A DNA stretch of 64,000 nucleotides. Origin: JAFNAG01 sp963739235 (GTDB lineage Bacteria; Acidobacteriota; UBA6911). Positions 9,596 through 18,146 of the stretch are shown one piece after another. Where the stretch lies: contig CAVTZY010000024.1 in the NCBI GenBank assembly GCA_963739235.1, positions 1 to 64,000 of the forward strand, in the 5' to 3' direction. The notes beneath the pieces are model-generated. The model was not told the origin of the DNA, searched no databases, and saw only the letters and a list, made by a program, of their open reading frames with translations. Numbering within the stretch: the stretch's first letter is position 1; every line of letters starts with the position of its first letter. A program made the position numbers and the translations under genes.

Positions 9596-11854
9596 ATGAA
9601 TAGGACAATAAGGCACTTCTATGAATTTGGTCCGTTCCGCCTGGACGTAGCCGATAGATTGCTGCTGCGCGAGGGGCAACATATTCCGCTTACTCCTAAA
9701 GCCTACGAAACTCTGCTGGCGCTGGTTGAGCAGAACGGCCATGTAATCGATAAAGAGGAATTAATCGAGAAGATCTGGCCGAACACGTTTGTCGAAGAGG
9801 CCAACCTTGCCAAAAACATCTCGATTCTGCGGAAGATTCTTGGAGGGGAGCAATCGGGTCAATATATCGAAACGATACCAAAACGTGGTTATCGCTTTGT
9901 GGCAGTCGTCAGGGAGGTTTTGGATGAGCCCAAAGCGCCGGACATGCTCCTGGGTCCCCCGCCTGTCAGCGCCCAGATCGAGCAGCCGCGCACCAGCGAG
10001 CCGCATGCCGATCAAGATATCGTATCGCAGCGGCACGGGGGGGTGAGCGGCATCCCCCGAGTTTCACTCAAGCCAAGGGCGTCGGCAGGCCGTCTTTTCT
10101 GGCCTGCGGCCCTGGTTGCCGTGTGCCTTATGGCAGCCACTGCGATCTGGCTGATTTTGAATCTTCAGGAATCCAGATCGTCAGGTCTCCCTTTGAAAAT
10201 CGTACCGTTCACCAGTTTCCCGGGCCACGAAATCCATCCGTGTTTTTCCGCCGACGGGAACCGCATCGCATTTGTGTGGGATGGCGAAAATGCCGACAAC
10301 CCTGACATCTATGTAAAGGATATGGGCGCCGATCAGCCGCGCCGGCTGACCACGAATCCGGCTGCGGATACTCACCCGGCCTGGTCCCCCGACAGCCGAT
10401 ACATCGCGTTTTTAAGACAGGACGCGGCGAGCTGCGCATACTATCTGATCCCATCTTCGGGGGGAGCGGAGCGCAAGATAGCCGACGTTTTTTGCTATCT
10501 GACTCCGACTCTCGGGAACAGCCAATACTACTCTATGGACGGAAAATCTCTTGCGATTCGCGATAAAAGCTCGCCCGAGGAACCGTCCAGCATTTACCTG
10601 CTGTCAATCGACAACGGTGAGAAGCGCAGGTTGACTTCGCCGTCTCAGGGAAATGTAGGTGATTCTTACCCCGCCTTCTCTCCAGATGGGAAGAAGCTGG
10701 CATTCCTTCGGTCTACCAGCCTGGCAACGACCGATATCTACATCATGCCTCTGGCTGGAGGCTTACCCGCGCGGCTTACGTCCGATAACACGTCGATTCT
10801 TGGTCTGGCATGGACTGCGGATAGCCGCGAGATTGTGTTTGCGTCCAGACGCGATAGCAGCATCTACAACCTATGGCGAATCCCGGCCACCGGGGGCGCC
10901 CCGAAACGCTTGCCGGAAGTGGGACAACGAGCAATCAGTCCAACCATCGCTCGCCAGGGAAATCGTCTCGCATTTACGCAGATGATTGATGACGAAAACA
11001 TTTGGCGCGTCCGGCTGGATTCATCCGGCCGGGGCAGTGCGCCTGCGCCGTTGATCTCCTCGACGCTGTTTGACAACGGGCCGGATTACGCCCCGAATGG
11101 GCGGAAAATTGTCTTTGCCTCTAACCGCACCGGGGATTTTGGTATCTGGGTATGCGGCGTGGACGGTTTGAATCCTGTGCAGTTGGTGAATCGCGGGTCC
11201 TATCTTACCGGGACTCCGCGCTGGTCCCCCGATGGGAACTGGATCGCCTATGATTCCCGTTCGAGCGAACCTGGCCGCGAGGGCTGTGCCGATATCTATG
11301 TCATAAGTGCCGCAGGAGGTCCCGGGCGTCGTCTCACTTCGGAAGCCTCTGAGAATGTGGCTCCCAGCTGGGCGCGGAATGGAAAGTGGGTCTACTTCGG
11401 CTCTACCCGCAGCGGCAGCATGCAGATCTGGAAGGTTCCCGCCGAGGGCGGTTCTGCACTTCAGGTAACCCGGCACGGCGGCTTTGAAGGTTTTGAATCT
11501 GCTGATGGCAAGACTCTCTATTATGCCAAGGGACGGTCCGTTCCCGGCATTTGGCAGATCCCCGTCGCGGGAGGCGAGGAGAGTCTGACCCTCGACCGTG
11601 ATCAGGCAGGATTTTGGCGCCTTTGGACGGTGGTTGAAAAGGGAATCTACTTCGCCACGGCCAGCACCCCTTCTAAGCCGGTTATAGAGTTTTTCGATTT
11701 TGCGACCCGCAAGGTGACCCAGGTTGTCGCAGTCGAGAAGGGATTGAACCGATCGGATCCGGGTCTCTCCGTTTCGCCCGACAGGCTGTGGCTGCTCTTT
11801 ACCCAGCTGGATCAGAGCGGCAGCGACATTGTGCTGGTCGACAACTTCCGCTAA
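9596..11854 (+). CDS. Membrane-anchored winged-helix regulator with TolB-like PD40 repeats
   Basis: The 752-residue protein has an OmpR/PhoB-type winged helix at about 8-105 (GPFRLDVADRLLLREG...LTPKAYETL...IETIPKRGYRF). A Pro-rich linker and a single membrane helix at about 167-190 follow. The periplasmic part contains repeated WSPDSRYIAF/FSPDGKKLAF motifs of a TolB-like beta-propeller. This is a CadC/ToxR-type one-component topology in which the propeller senses something outside and the wing binds DNA. It is divergent from the 5858-9448 TonB receptor, the obvious candidate target. Confidence 0.9.
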   Translation: MNRTIRHFYEFGPFRLDVADRLLLREGQHIPLTPKAYETLLALVEQNGHVIDKEELIEKIWPNTFVEEANLAKNISILRKILGGEQSGQYIETIPKRGYRFVAVVREVLDEPKAPDMLLGPPPVSAQIEQPRTSEPHADQDIVSQRHGGVSGIPRVSLKPRASAGRLFWPAALVAVCLMAATAIWLILNLQESRSSGLPLKIVPFTSFPGHEIHPCFSADGNRIAFVWDGENADNPDIYVKDMGADQPRRLTTNPAADTHPAWSPDSRYIAFLRQDAASCAYYLIPSSGGAERKIADVFCYLTPTLGNSQYYSMDGKSLAIRDKSSPEEPSSIYLLSIDNGEKRRLTSPSQGNVGDSYPAFSPDGKKLAFLRSTSLATTDIYIMPLAGGLPARLTSDNTSILGLAWTADSREIVFASRRDSSIYNLWRIPATGGAPKRLPEVGQRAISPTIARQGNRLAFTQMIDDENIWRVRLDSSGRGSAPAPLISSTLFDNGPDYAPNGRKIVFASNRTGDFGIWVCGVDGLNPVQLVNRGSYLTGTPRWSPDGNWIAYDSRSSEPGREGCADIYVISAAGGPGRRLTSEASENVAPSWARNGKWVYFGSTRSGSMQIWKVPAEGGSALQVTRHGGFEGFESADGKTLYYAKGRSVPGIWQIPVAGGEESLTLDRDQAGFWRLWTVVEKGIYFATASTPSKPVIEFFDFATRKVTQVVAVEKGLNRSDPGLSVSPDRLWLLFTQLDQSGSDIVLVDNFR

Positions 11855-11975
11855 TAACATCCCACCAGATTCGGCAGAGAGTTCAAGTGCTTACACAATC
11901 TCGGGTATGTTGATCACGATCGCCCAGCACGGTAAAAGCCAGAGCCGCAAGGGCGTTGTCGTAGGCGGCATCAAC

Positions 11976-13589
11976 TCACATTTCTTCCGGCACCCTGTCT
12001 CGACGAACGAGTCCCAGGCTGGGGTTTTTGGCAGAAGCAGGGCCCAGGTCAACCGCCTCTTCCGGACTTGCCGGTCGGTAGATCAGTCTGCGCACAACCA
12101 GGCGCGCGATGGTGTGCGCATTGGACGCCAGCAATCGGACCCACGACCAGGGAGTCGACTGGGGAAAGTAGATGCCGCGAAACAGCAGGCGCGCGACCAG
12201 GAAGGCAACGTGGTGGTCGAACGGCTTCCGGTTATCCACCAGCCACCTCTGCGTACGCGCGAAGGAGCGGCGTCCGTAACCCCGGCGCCAGGATTCGTTG
12301 ACCTCGTCTTCGGCCTGGCTGGGGGACAGATGGTTGGGCTTAAACGTCAGACGGAATGGTTTGAAATCCAGCCAGTGCTCCGGCCGAACCAGTCTCCCCT
12401 GTTTTTGGAGCCGGTCATACAAGGGAGTGCCCGGATAGGGGGTGAGTAATCCGAAAACCGGCAGCACGGGAGGCCAGGTATTGATTTCCGCACTGATGGA
12501 TGACGCCACCCCGGGGCGGTCCCCATCCATCCCCACAATAAACGAAGTGATCGCATAGACGCCGCGCCTTGCGAGGCCCTGCAGTACCCCTGAGTATTCT
12601 TCCGGCCGGTTGAACTGCTTGTGCGCGCTCCTCAGGCTCTCGGGGTTTATGGATTCGAGTCCCATGAAGATGAAGCGGCCGCCGCTGGCGGCAATCAGCT
12701 CAACGAGTTCCTTATCCTTCAACAGGTTTGCAGTGATTTGAGCAACCCAGGGGAGGCATGCATCTCGCTGGATCATTTCCCGGAGCAGAGACTTTGTGCG
12801 ATCGCGCCGGATGGCGAAGTTATCGTCGATAAAAAAGACGTTTACCAGGGCTCGATCGCGCGCGGCGACGCTCTTGAGCCTGAGCAACTCGGCAATGACG
12901 CTTTCATTCGAGCGAAAGCGGAGGTGGCTGCCGAAAAACCCGGTGACGGTGCAGAATTCACAGCCGTAAGGACATCCTCGACCCGATTCGATCGGGATCA
13001 TATAGGCTTTTTCGTAAGGAACTTTCATCTTCTTAAGGAGGAGGCGGATGCTCTCCGGCAACAGACGCATGAGGTCGAACAAACTCAAGTCGACGTTTTC
13101 CCAGTCGATTGCCTGGTAGCCTTCGAGAGAGGGCTTCGGATTTTGATCCCCCGCTCCTTTGGAGCCGTAGGTTTCTTTCAGTCCGTTGCGCGCCGCATCT
13201 TCCACAACCACGGGCCAGATGTCGTCCGCTTCGCCGAGCACGACCGAGTCGGCGCACCGCTCCAGGCCAGTCCAGCCCAGTGATTCGCCGGGAAGTTCCG
13301 TAACATGGGGGCCGCCGAGCACGACCGGCACACGAGATAGCTTCCGGACCGCCGCCGCTGTCGCATACGCTTTCTGAGCCGTGCGGGTCATGAAACCCAT
13401 GCCCACCAGGTCTACGTTATTGTCGGTTATGAATCGGGCCAGCTCCTGATCGCTCAGGCGCGTGGCGTTTCCATCAATTATGGTCACGCGGTGCGGCGCA
13501 GGCGTGAGCTGGCGCAGGAGGAAGGGCCAGAGCTGCGGCAAAAAATTTCGGGTGACGTGGTTGTCCGGCACGTAAAGAAGAATGTGCAT
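11976..13589 (-). CDS. B12-binding domain radical SAM protein
   Basis: The 537-residue protein has an N-terminal cobalamin-binding Rossmann domain (about 1-145, with the VVLGGPHVTELP segment). A radical SAM core follows with the [4Fe-4S] motif CPYGCEFC (C206, C210, C213) and a glycine-rich SAM strand. This class methylates or rearranges unreactive carbons in lipids, hopanoids, antibiotics or cofactors. The overall layout resembles the HpnJ/HpnR hopanoid enzymes, but no neighbouring hopanoid genes support a substrate. It has its own promoter region and is convergent with the winged-helix gene, with a gap of about 120 nt. Confidence 0.85.
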   Translation of the reverse strand: MHILLYVPDNHVTRNFLPQLWPFLLRQLTPAPHRVTIIDGNATRLSDQELARFITDNNVDLVGMGFMTRTAQKAYATAAAVRKLSRVPVVLGGPHVTELPGESLGWTGLERCADSVVLGEADDIWPVVVEDAARNGLKETYGSKGAGDQNPKPSLEGYQAIDWENVDLSLFDLMRLLPESIRLLLKKMKVPYEKAYMIPIESGRGCPYGCEFCTVTGFFGSHLRFRSNESVIAELLRLKSVAARDRALVNVFFIDDNFAIRRDRTKSLLREMIQRDACLPWVAQITANLLKDKELVELIAASGGRFIFMGLESINPESLRSAHKQFNRPEEYSGVLQGLARRGVYAITSFIVGMDGDRPGVASSISAEINTWPPVLPVFGLLTPYPGTPLYDRLQKQGRLVRPEHWLDFKPFRLTFKPNHLSPSQAEDEVNESWRRGYGRRSFARTQRWLVDNRKPFDHHVAFLVARLLFRGIYFPQSTPWSWVRLLASNAHTIARLVVRRLIYRPASPEEAVDLGPASAKNPSLGLVRRDRVPEEM

Positions 13590-13708
13590 CTGAATCCCTT
13601 CGGCAAGAGGATTGAACGAGGATGGTGCGAAAACAACGCCGCGAGCACAGTATAATCCGCTTCGACGATTCCTTCCTCAGTAATTGCTACCTGAATAGCT
13701 CGGAAATC

Positions 13709-14047
13709 TCAAGAAATGGATTGCGCCTCCTGCTTTACACCCAACGAAAACCGTTCGGATTCCCCGTCTGTAACCATGACAGGGATCTCGGAATCAGGGG
13801 AGTAAGCAGAAAGCTTCTCGATGAGAAGATCCCCATCATCCTGAACTGCCGGGCCGGAATGGGCGTGCTGATGTTTCAGCGCGTCGAGTGTCAAATAAGA
13901 CAGATGCACCATCCCCGTTTGGGTGAACTTGACCAGGACCAGTCCTCGACCCTTGGTCTTGTGTCCATTCTTTGCCGATCTTACGATCGAATGCTTGTGT
14001 TCGCGAAGAACTCTTTTTCGCATTCTTTCAAAATTCTCGCTTGCCAT
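13709..14047 (-). CDS. Hypothetical basic protein
   Basis: ATG 14047 is preceded by AGGAGG at 4 nt, which decides this start over the longer frame. The 112-residue protein begins MASENFERMRKRVLREHKHS, is Lys/Arg/His-rich in the first third and has a short beta-rich middle (GLVLVKFTQTGMVHLSYLTL). No family is recognised. It follows the membrane/coiled-coil gene at 14080 by about 30 nt on the same strand, so the two are probably co-transcribed. Confidence 0.55.
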   Translation of the reverse strand: MASENFERMRKRVLREHKHSIVRSAKNGHKTKGRGLVLVKFTQTGMVHLSYLTLDALKHQHAHSGPAVQDDGDLLIEKLSAYSPDSEIPVMVTDGESERFSLGVKQEAQSIS

Positions 14048-14079
14048 AGATCCTCCTGGGTCACCGAGGTGTCCCAGCT

Positions 14080-14478
14080 TCACTTCAGGTTAATCGACAT
14101 GACTCCGGCAACTGAACCGCTGCTTTGTCCGGAATACTGCTCTGGTTGATGCGCTCCGGATCTTGCGGCACCGTCCTCATGGTCCTCGACGTGCGCGACT
14201 CTTGTTTCGATCTCATGCAACTTGTGCTCGACCTTCGAAAGATCCGAATGGGCAACGACACGCCTTTCATCTCCAATCTCAGAACGCGCTTCGAGACGCC
14301 TGATCCTTCGCTCCAGCGCGGCGCGATCCACCATCCACCAAACGAAGACGATGAGCGGCGGAACGAGCGCGGCCAAGAGCCACCATGCCACGGCAGATGC
14401 ACGGGCGATGCCTTTGTAGAGCGTGAAGAGCGCGATCGCCCCCCAAAGGCAAGCCAGGTAAATTCTAGGTGCTGTCAT
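14080..14478 (-). CDS. Small membrane protein with coiled-coil tail
   Basis: ATG 14478 has GGGAGG at 4 nt, which sets the start. Of 132 residues, about 5-25 and 30-50 form two membrane helices (IYLACLWGAIALFTLY and WWLLAALVPPLIVFVWWMV). A heptad-rich helix then carries on from ALERRIRRLEARSE to about residue 95, with a low-complexity tail. The topology suggests a membrane-anchored cytoplasmic coiled coil. It overlaps the end of the XRE gene by 14 nt. No function is assigned. Confidence 0.55.
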   Translation of the reverse strand: MTAPRIYLACLWGAIALFTLYKGIARASAVAWWLLAALVPPLIVFVWWMVDRAALERRIRRLEARSEIGDERRVVAHSDLSKVEHKLHEIETRVAHVEDHEDGAARSGAHQPEQYSGQSSGSVAGVMSINLK

Positions 14479-15399
14479 TGTGCCTCCCGATGGCTCTGGG
14501 CCACTTGTCGCAAACTGGTAATGACGCCGCATTGGGTTCGGAACGCGCGCAACGAAAATGCAAAGGATCTCTGAGGTTTTGCAGCTCGCGGTAGTAATAG
14601 AGAGGGGTCGGCCGTTTCCCATCAAACCTCAGCCTTCTCAAAAAACCGATCTCTTCCTCGGTCGCATCCTCACTGAGGGAGGTGTTTTCCAGGAATTCCC
14701 TGAACCCGGGCTCTTCTTTGAAATCCGATTTCGGTTCACTTTCCACAAACTCGAATCTACGAAAGCGCCCCAAACCCGCCCTTTCGTTTAAGCGGATTTC
14801 TACGCCAAAAGTCGCAAGGTCGATGTCCCAGGATTCGATCAGCGGATCCAGGAAGGAAACGCAGTTTTCAATCGACACGTGAAAGACATCGGTATCCAAA
14901 AACTCGAGGACGGCGACCCGCATCTCCTCGCGGCTCCGGTTGCCTAGCCCGGCGACCTGGCGGAGCCAGCTTTCACTTTCCAATTCTCTTTTAGCTACAT
15001 TCTTGATCACGTCCAGGAGGATTTGCGTTACCAGACGTTCGAGCTCACCGAAGGCCTCCCTCTCGAGAATAGCGCGCACCTGCTTCTGTTTGTCCGCGTT
15101 GCACTTGCGCAGAACCAGCTCCCGAACCTCCTTAAACAGGGGCGCCGGCGGATCTGCCAGTTTTTCTTCAATTCTTCCAGGCGTTGCTGATCGGCAAGCT
15201 TCGCGAGCTCGCCGCCCGGCAGCTTCAGGAATTGCTCCTTTTTGTCGTAAATGCCTGTGCGATCAGTGGCAGGCGGTGTTTTTTTCCGGGTCAACAACTG
15301 GGATATGTACGATTCCGTGACTTGTGCCGCACTCGCCAGCTCTCTTTGCTCAAAACCCAATTGTTCGAGTCGGCTCCGTATTACCGCAGAAAAATCCAC
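14465..15399 (-). CDS. XRE-family regulator with long C-terminal domain, frameshifted
   Basis: GTG 15399 with GAGGAG upstream starts a Cro/C1-type HTH (FEQRELASAAQVTESYISQL, residues about 16-35). The frame breaks at a run of five A (minus strand, plus-strand T 15161-15165). Adding one A restores ...KKKLADPPAPLFKEV, continuous with the downstream frame to 14465. The intact product would be about 310 residues: HTH, a helical linker, then an unrecognised domain. Two TTAACC-type dyads upstream suggest autoregulation. The shift may be a homopolymer error; the A-rich site is only a poor match to a slippery heptamer. Confidence 0.6.
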
Positions 15400-15415
15400 C
15401 GAGTCTCCTCTTCAA

Positions 15416-15432
15416 TTAACCATTACGGTTTA
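15416..15432. promoter_or_regulatory. Operator-like dyad, proximal copy
   Basis: TTAACC-N5-GGTTTA lies 17 nt before the GTG of the XRE gene. It is a degenerate copy of the perfect dyad at 15486, so it is a plausible binding site of that regulator. Confidence 0.4.
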
Positions 15433-15485
15433 TTATTTTTCGCAGGCGCAATTATATCATTCATGGCATTACCAATATATGTTAA

Positions 15486-15503
15486 TTAACCATAACAGGT
15501 TAA
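15486..15503. promoter_or_regulatory. Operator-like dyad, perfect copy
   Basis: TTAACC-ATAACA-GGTTAA is a perfect 6-6-6 inverted repeat in the AT-rich region before the XRE gene, 70 nt from the proximal copy. Paired operators of this kind are usual for autoregulated C1-type repressors. Confidence 0.45.
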
Positions 15504-15724
15504 TTTTTATGCTATCGATTCACCGATCGACTCTTCCAGTTGGGGTTGCGCCCTGGCCGTGGATTCCATGACGGCAAGGAAATGCAGCATATTCGGGTAT
15601 TGGCTATCTGCCGATTTCGGTGTTGGACATGGGGGGCCTCAACGCGTATGGTAGAAGAGTCGGCCTGAAGCAGCCATTATCTGCTCCCGGGCTGATTCCG
15701 GTACAATAACCTGGAGCATTCCCC

Positions 15725-15820
15725 AATTTCGGGGACAGGCGCCATAACCCCGAAATTATCCCAGGCAGCCGGGAATACGATCTGGCGAATTTCGAGGTTA
15801 TGGCGCCTGCCCCCGAATTA
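15725..15820. repeat. Inverted repeat with 33-nt arms (REP-like)
   Basis: The arm at 15725-15757 and its near-perfect complement at 15788-15820 both carry CAGGCGCCATAACC; each arm also contains the shorter CGGGG/CCCCG complement. The rest of 15504-15999 holds no gene. Confidence 0.6.
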
Positions 15821-15999
15821 ATCCAAGGGCCTCAGGGAATTCCATTTGTTTTTGTTCGTAGTCTTCGGGCCTTTGCGGTTCCGATGTGGAGCTTTCCCCT
15901 AAAATAATCAAATCCCCCGATATGGATTGGGAGTAAACTCAAAAATTAGGCGATTTTGCTACCGAGCGTATTGGCATGCGCGGAACTATGGGGGAGCTA

Positions 16000-17070
16000 A
16001 TGTTGCGCCGGTTTGGACTCATCCTGCTGTTCCTGCCCGTTTGTGCTGTGTCATGGGCGCAGATCGAGGACGAAACCTTCAACGGCCCGCACATCGACAA
16101 ATTGATCGGCGAGGGAAGGTACGAGGAGGCCTTTGAGTTCCTCAAGGCCGGGATCCAGAGGCGGGATATTCAGCAGGCCTATTCGGCCACCTTCTACGCG
16201 GGCCTGGGCATGTTCTACATGGAAGTGGGAAGGCCGAAGGATGCCATCGAGAGTCTGAAAGTGGCGGATACAGTCGCTTCCCGGACGGGGCTAGGCAACG
16301 GATTTGCGGCGCGGGAAATGGCAGCCTATCAGTTGGCCCAGGGCGATTACAACGCAGCGGCCTCCTCGGCGACCAAGGCCACCCGCGAGTTCAGCTACCG
16401 GAAGGCCGATAAAATATTGCTGGCTTATTGTCGCAGCCTGGAGGCGATGGCTCGCCTCCGATCCGGCGACGCCAAGCGTGCGGAAACACTCATCCGCGAA
16501 GCGCTCCGGGACGTACCGAAGACCAGCGATGACCCGCCATTCTTCGCGTCGCGCACACTCTTCGCGGCATGCGTGATCGAAAGCCACAACGCCAATTACG
16601 AAGAGGCGCGGGATTTCTGCCGACGAGGATTGGAGGTTTCGGAAAGCAAGAAGATCGACAGCCGCGACATATCCTTGGCCCGCCTGGCACTGGCGGAGTC
16701 CTATCTCCTCAGCGGCGATCTGGCCCAGTGCCGGGAATTCGCCGCAAAATCCATGGAGCACACCGCAAGGATATTCCAGGCCAATCACCCGGACACGGTC
16801 AGTGCCCTAGTGCTCCTGGCTCGCGCGGATCTCAAGGATGCAAAGCTGGCCGACGCACTGGTTCATGCCAAGGCTGCCGTGGACATGGCGGTGACCGTCT
16901 TCGGGGAAGAAGGCGGCGCCACAAAGGCTCCGAGGCAGATCCTCCAGGAGGCCAGCAAAGCAAACAGCAGGAAATTTGAACAGTGTTTCGCCTGCGTAAT
17001 CAGGCTGCGTTACTATGGCGCCGGTTTGCCGAAGAAACCCAGGGGAGGTGGCAATGAAAAAGGGTGGTAA
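16000..17070 (+). CDS. Secreted TPR-repeat protein
   Basis: The best start is ATG 16000, which places the signal peptide MLRRFGLILLFLPVCAVSWA at the N-terminus; upstream in-frame ATGs exist at 15976 and 15988. The mature part is almost wholly helical with repeated TPR-like pairs (YAGLGMFYMEVGRPKDAIES, EMAAYQLAQGDYNAA, LAESYLLSGDLAQCREF). It should be a periplasmic protein-protein scaffold. It overlaps the next gene by 17 nt, so the two are translated together. The last 30 residues, read across the next gene's SD, look non-conserved and the natural stop may differ. Confidence 0.65.
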   Translation: MLRRFGLILLFLPVCAVSWAQIEDETFNGPHIDKLIGEGRYEEAFEFLKAGIQRRDIQQAYSATFYAGLGMFYMEVGRPKDAIESLKVADTVASRTGLGNGFAAREMAAYQLAQGDYNAAASSATKATREFSYRKADKILLAYCRSLEAMARLRSGDAKRAETLIREALRDVPKTSDDPPFFASRTLFAACVIESHNANYEEARDFCRRGLEVSESKKIDSRDISLARLALAESYLLSGDLAQCREFAAKSMEHTARIFQANHPDTVSALVLLARADLKDAKLADALVHAKAAVDMAVTVFGEEGGATKAPRQILQEASKANSRKFEQCFACVIRLRYYGAGLPKKPRGGGNEKGW

Positions 17071-17731
17071 TGTGTGTGCAGCGTCTGCCGGTGCGTACCT
17101 TTTGTTCATAGTTCTTGCCTATGGCGGGCCGAAGGATTTCTGGGAGGCCAAACCTTATACCGACTGGACCGCGGCGGAGGTGGGAAAAATCCTCCAGAAA
17201 AACAGCCCCTGGACCCACGTGTTGCTGCTTGTCCCTACCGAGGGAGCGACCGGGAGCCGCAATTCTAAAGGCAGTCCAAATCCGACCTATTCGACGCCCG
17301 TATACATCACCTGGAACTCGCGGATTGTGCGCCAGGCTGTCGTGCGCAAAACGATTCTGGAGACCCCCGAAACACCCAAGGAAGAGATCGGCAAGGCATT
17401 GAATTACGAGCCGAAGCATCTGGAGATATTCGTAAATGGCCCGGTTCTCGGGGGCAGCCGGGGGGCAGGCCAGGCGGAAGGTGTCGCCGCATTCAAGGAA
17501 AGGACCTATCTCCAGAAAAAGAACAAGGAAAAGATCCCCCTGGCGGATCTGGTGACAACGGGCGGCAGAAACGGTTCCCTGACCCTTGTGTTTCCGCGCG
17601 AAGTGGACGGCAAACCCACAATCGTGCCCGAGGACAAGGAAATTACACTCGTAATCAAGATCGGGGAAAACAATTACAGGTTCATCTTTAAGTATCCCGG
17701 AATGATGGTCAACGGGAAGCTGGAAATCTAG
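17054..17731 (+). CDS. Secreted hypothetical protein (FWEAKPYTDW motif)
   Basis: ATG 17054 follows GGGGAGG at 6 nt. The 225-residue protein has a signal-like N-terminus and then KDFWEAKPYTDWTAAEVGKI directly at the mature start, a motif I associate from memory with uncharacterised acidobacterial secreted proteins. The rest is predicted beta-rich, ending in an immunoglobulin-like run (EITLVIKIGENNYRFIFKY). The translational overlap with the TPR gene suggests the two act together. Function unknown. Confidence 0.65.
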   Translation: MKKGGNVCAASAGAYLLFIVLAYGGPKDFWEAKPYTDWTAAEVGKILQKNSPWTHVLLLVPTEGATGSRNSKGSPNPTYSTPVYITWNSRIVRQAVVRKTILETPETPKEEIGKALNYEPKHLEIFVNGPVLGGSRGAGQAEGVAAFKERTYLQKKNKEKIPLADLVTTGGRNGSLTLVFPREVDGKPTIVPEDKEITLVIKIGENNYRFIFKYPGMMVNGKLEI

Positions 17732-17770
17732 GCTGTTGCGCGCCCGGTGATGCGTGAACATCGGGGCGTA

Positions 17771-17837
17771 CGGGCGAGCGGCAGCTCGCCCGTCAGGTGG
17801 ATTGGAAGGCCCCCGGCGGGCGAGCTGCCGCTCGCCC
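17771..17837. repeat. Palindromic repeat (GGGCGAGCGGCAGCTCGCCC)
   Basis: Two related palindromes, 17771-17792 and 17818-17837, are each self-complementary and also complementary to each other. They can fold as one long cruciform downstream of the secreted protein gene. Confidence 0.6.
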
Positions 17838-17888
17838 CTACAGGGTGTTGCGACCGCCGGGGATCGGGTTATTTTCAGAGCACTCCCT

Positions 17889-17924
17889 CATGCGCCGGGG
17901 CGCACCCAATGACGCGTGAAAATG
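17889..17924. repeat. Dispersed CATGCGCCGGGGCGCACC element
   Basis: One copy of a roughly 36-nt word of the form CATGCGCCGGGGCGCACCCA-n-GACGCATGAAAA. Others occur at about 37939, 39663, 61209, 61359, 61531 and, degenerate, 45896 and 47580. Confidence 0.65.
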
Positions 17925-17957
17925 GCATTCGACAGCAGCAATCCCGGTGTAACAGTT

Positions 17958-18026
17958 CGTGATCGTGGTCGTGATCGTGATCGGTTTTTGGCTCTCTGAT
18001 AACTGCCGATCACGACCACGATCACG
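17958..18026. repeat. Inverted repeat of CGTGATCGTGGTCGTGATCG
   Basis: Perfect 20-nt arms at 17958-17977 and 18007-18026 are separated by 29 nt. A related, less perfect pair lies near 61429-61495. Confidence 0.6.
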
Positions 18027-18057
18027 ATGTCCGCAGGGCAACCATTTTCGGAGCAGA

Positions 18058-18096
18058 AAAAAGGGGCACAGGGATCTGATCCCTGTGCCCCTTTTT
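18058..18096. terminator. Bidirectional terminator hairpin
   Basis: Perfect 17-bp stem with a 5-nt loop (18075-18079); the arms begin with five A and end with five T, so it can work as an intrinsic terminator on either strand. It lies 50 nt past the stop of the 18147-21998 TonB receptor gene. Confidence 0.7.
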
Positions 18097-18146
18097 CTCG
18101 ATGCGAGGTGCCGGCGCTGCCTTTGCGCCTGCATCCCGCGGCTTGG

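Noticed and set aside
11021..11860. 279-residue minus-strand ORF
   Set aside because: Antisense to the PD40 regulator; no start signal or domain.
15161..15165. Programmed -1 frameshift in the XRE gene
   Set aside because: Run is five A preceded by G, so only the A-site codon could re-pair; homopolymer error is simpler. No stimulatory pseudoknot seen.
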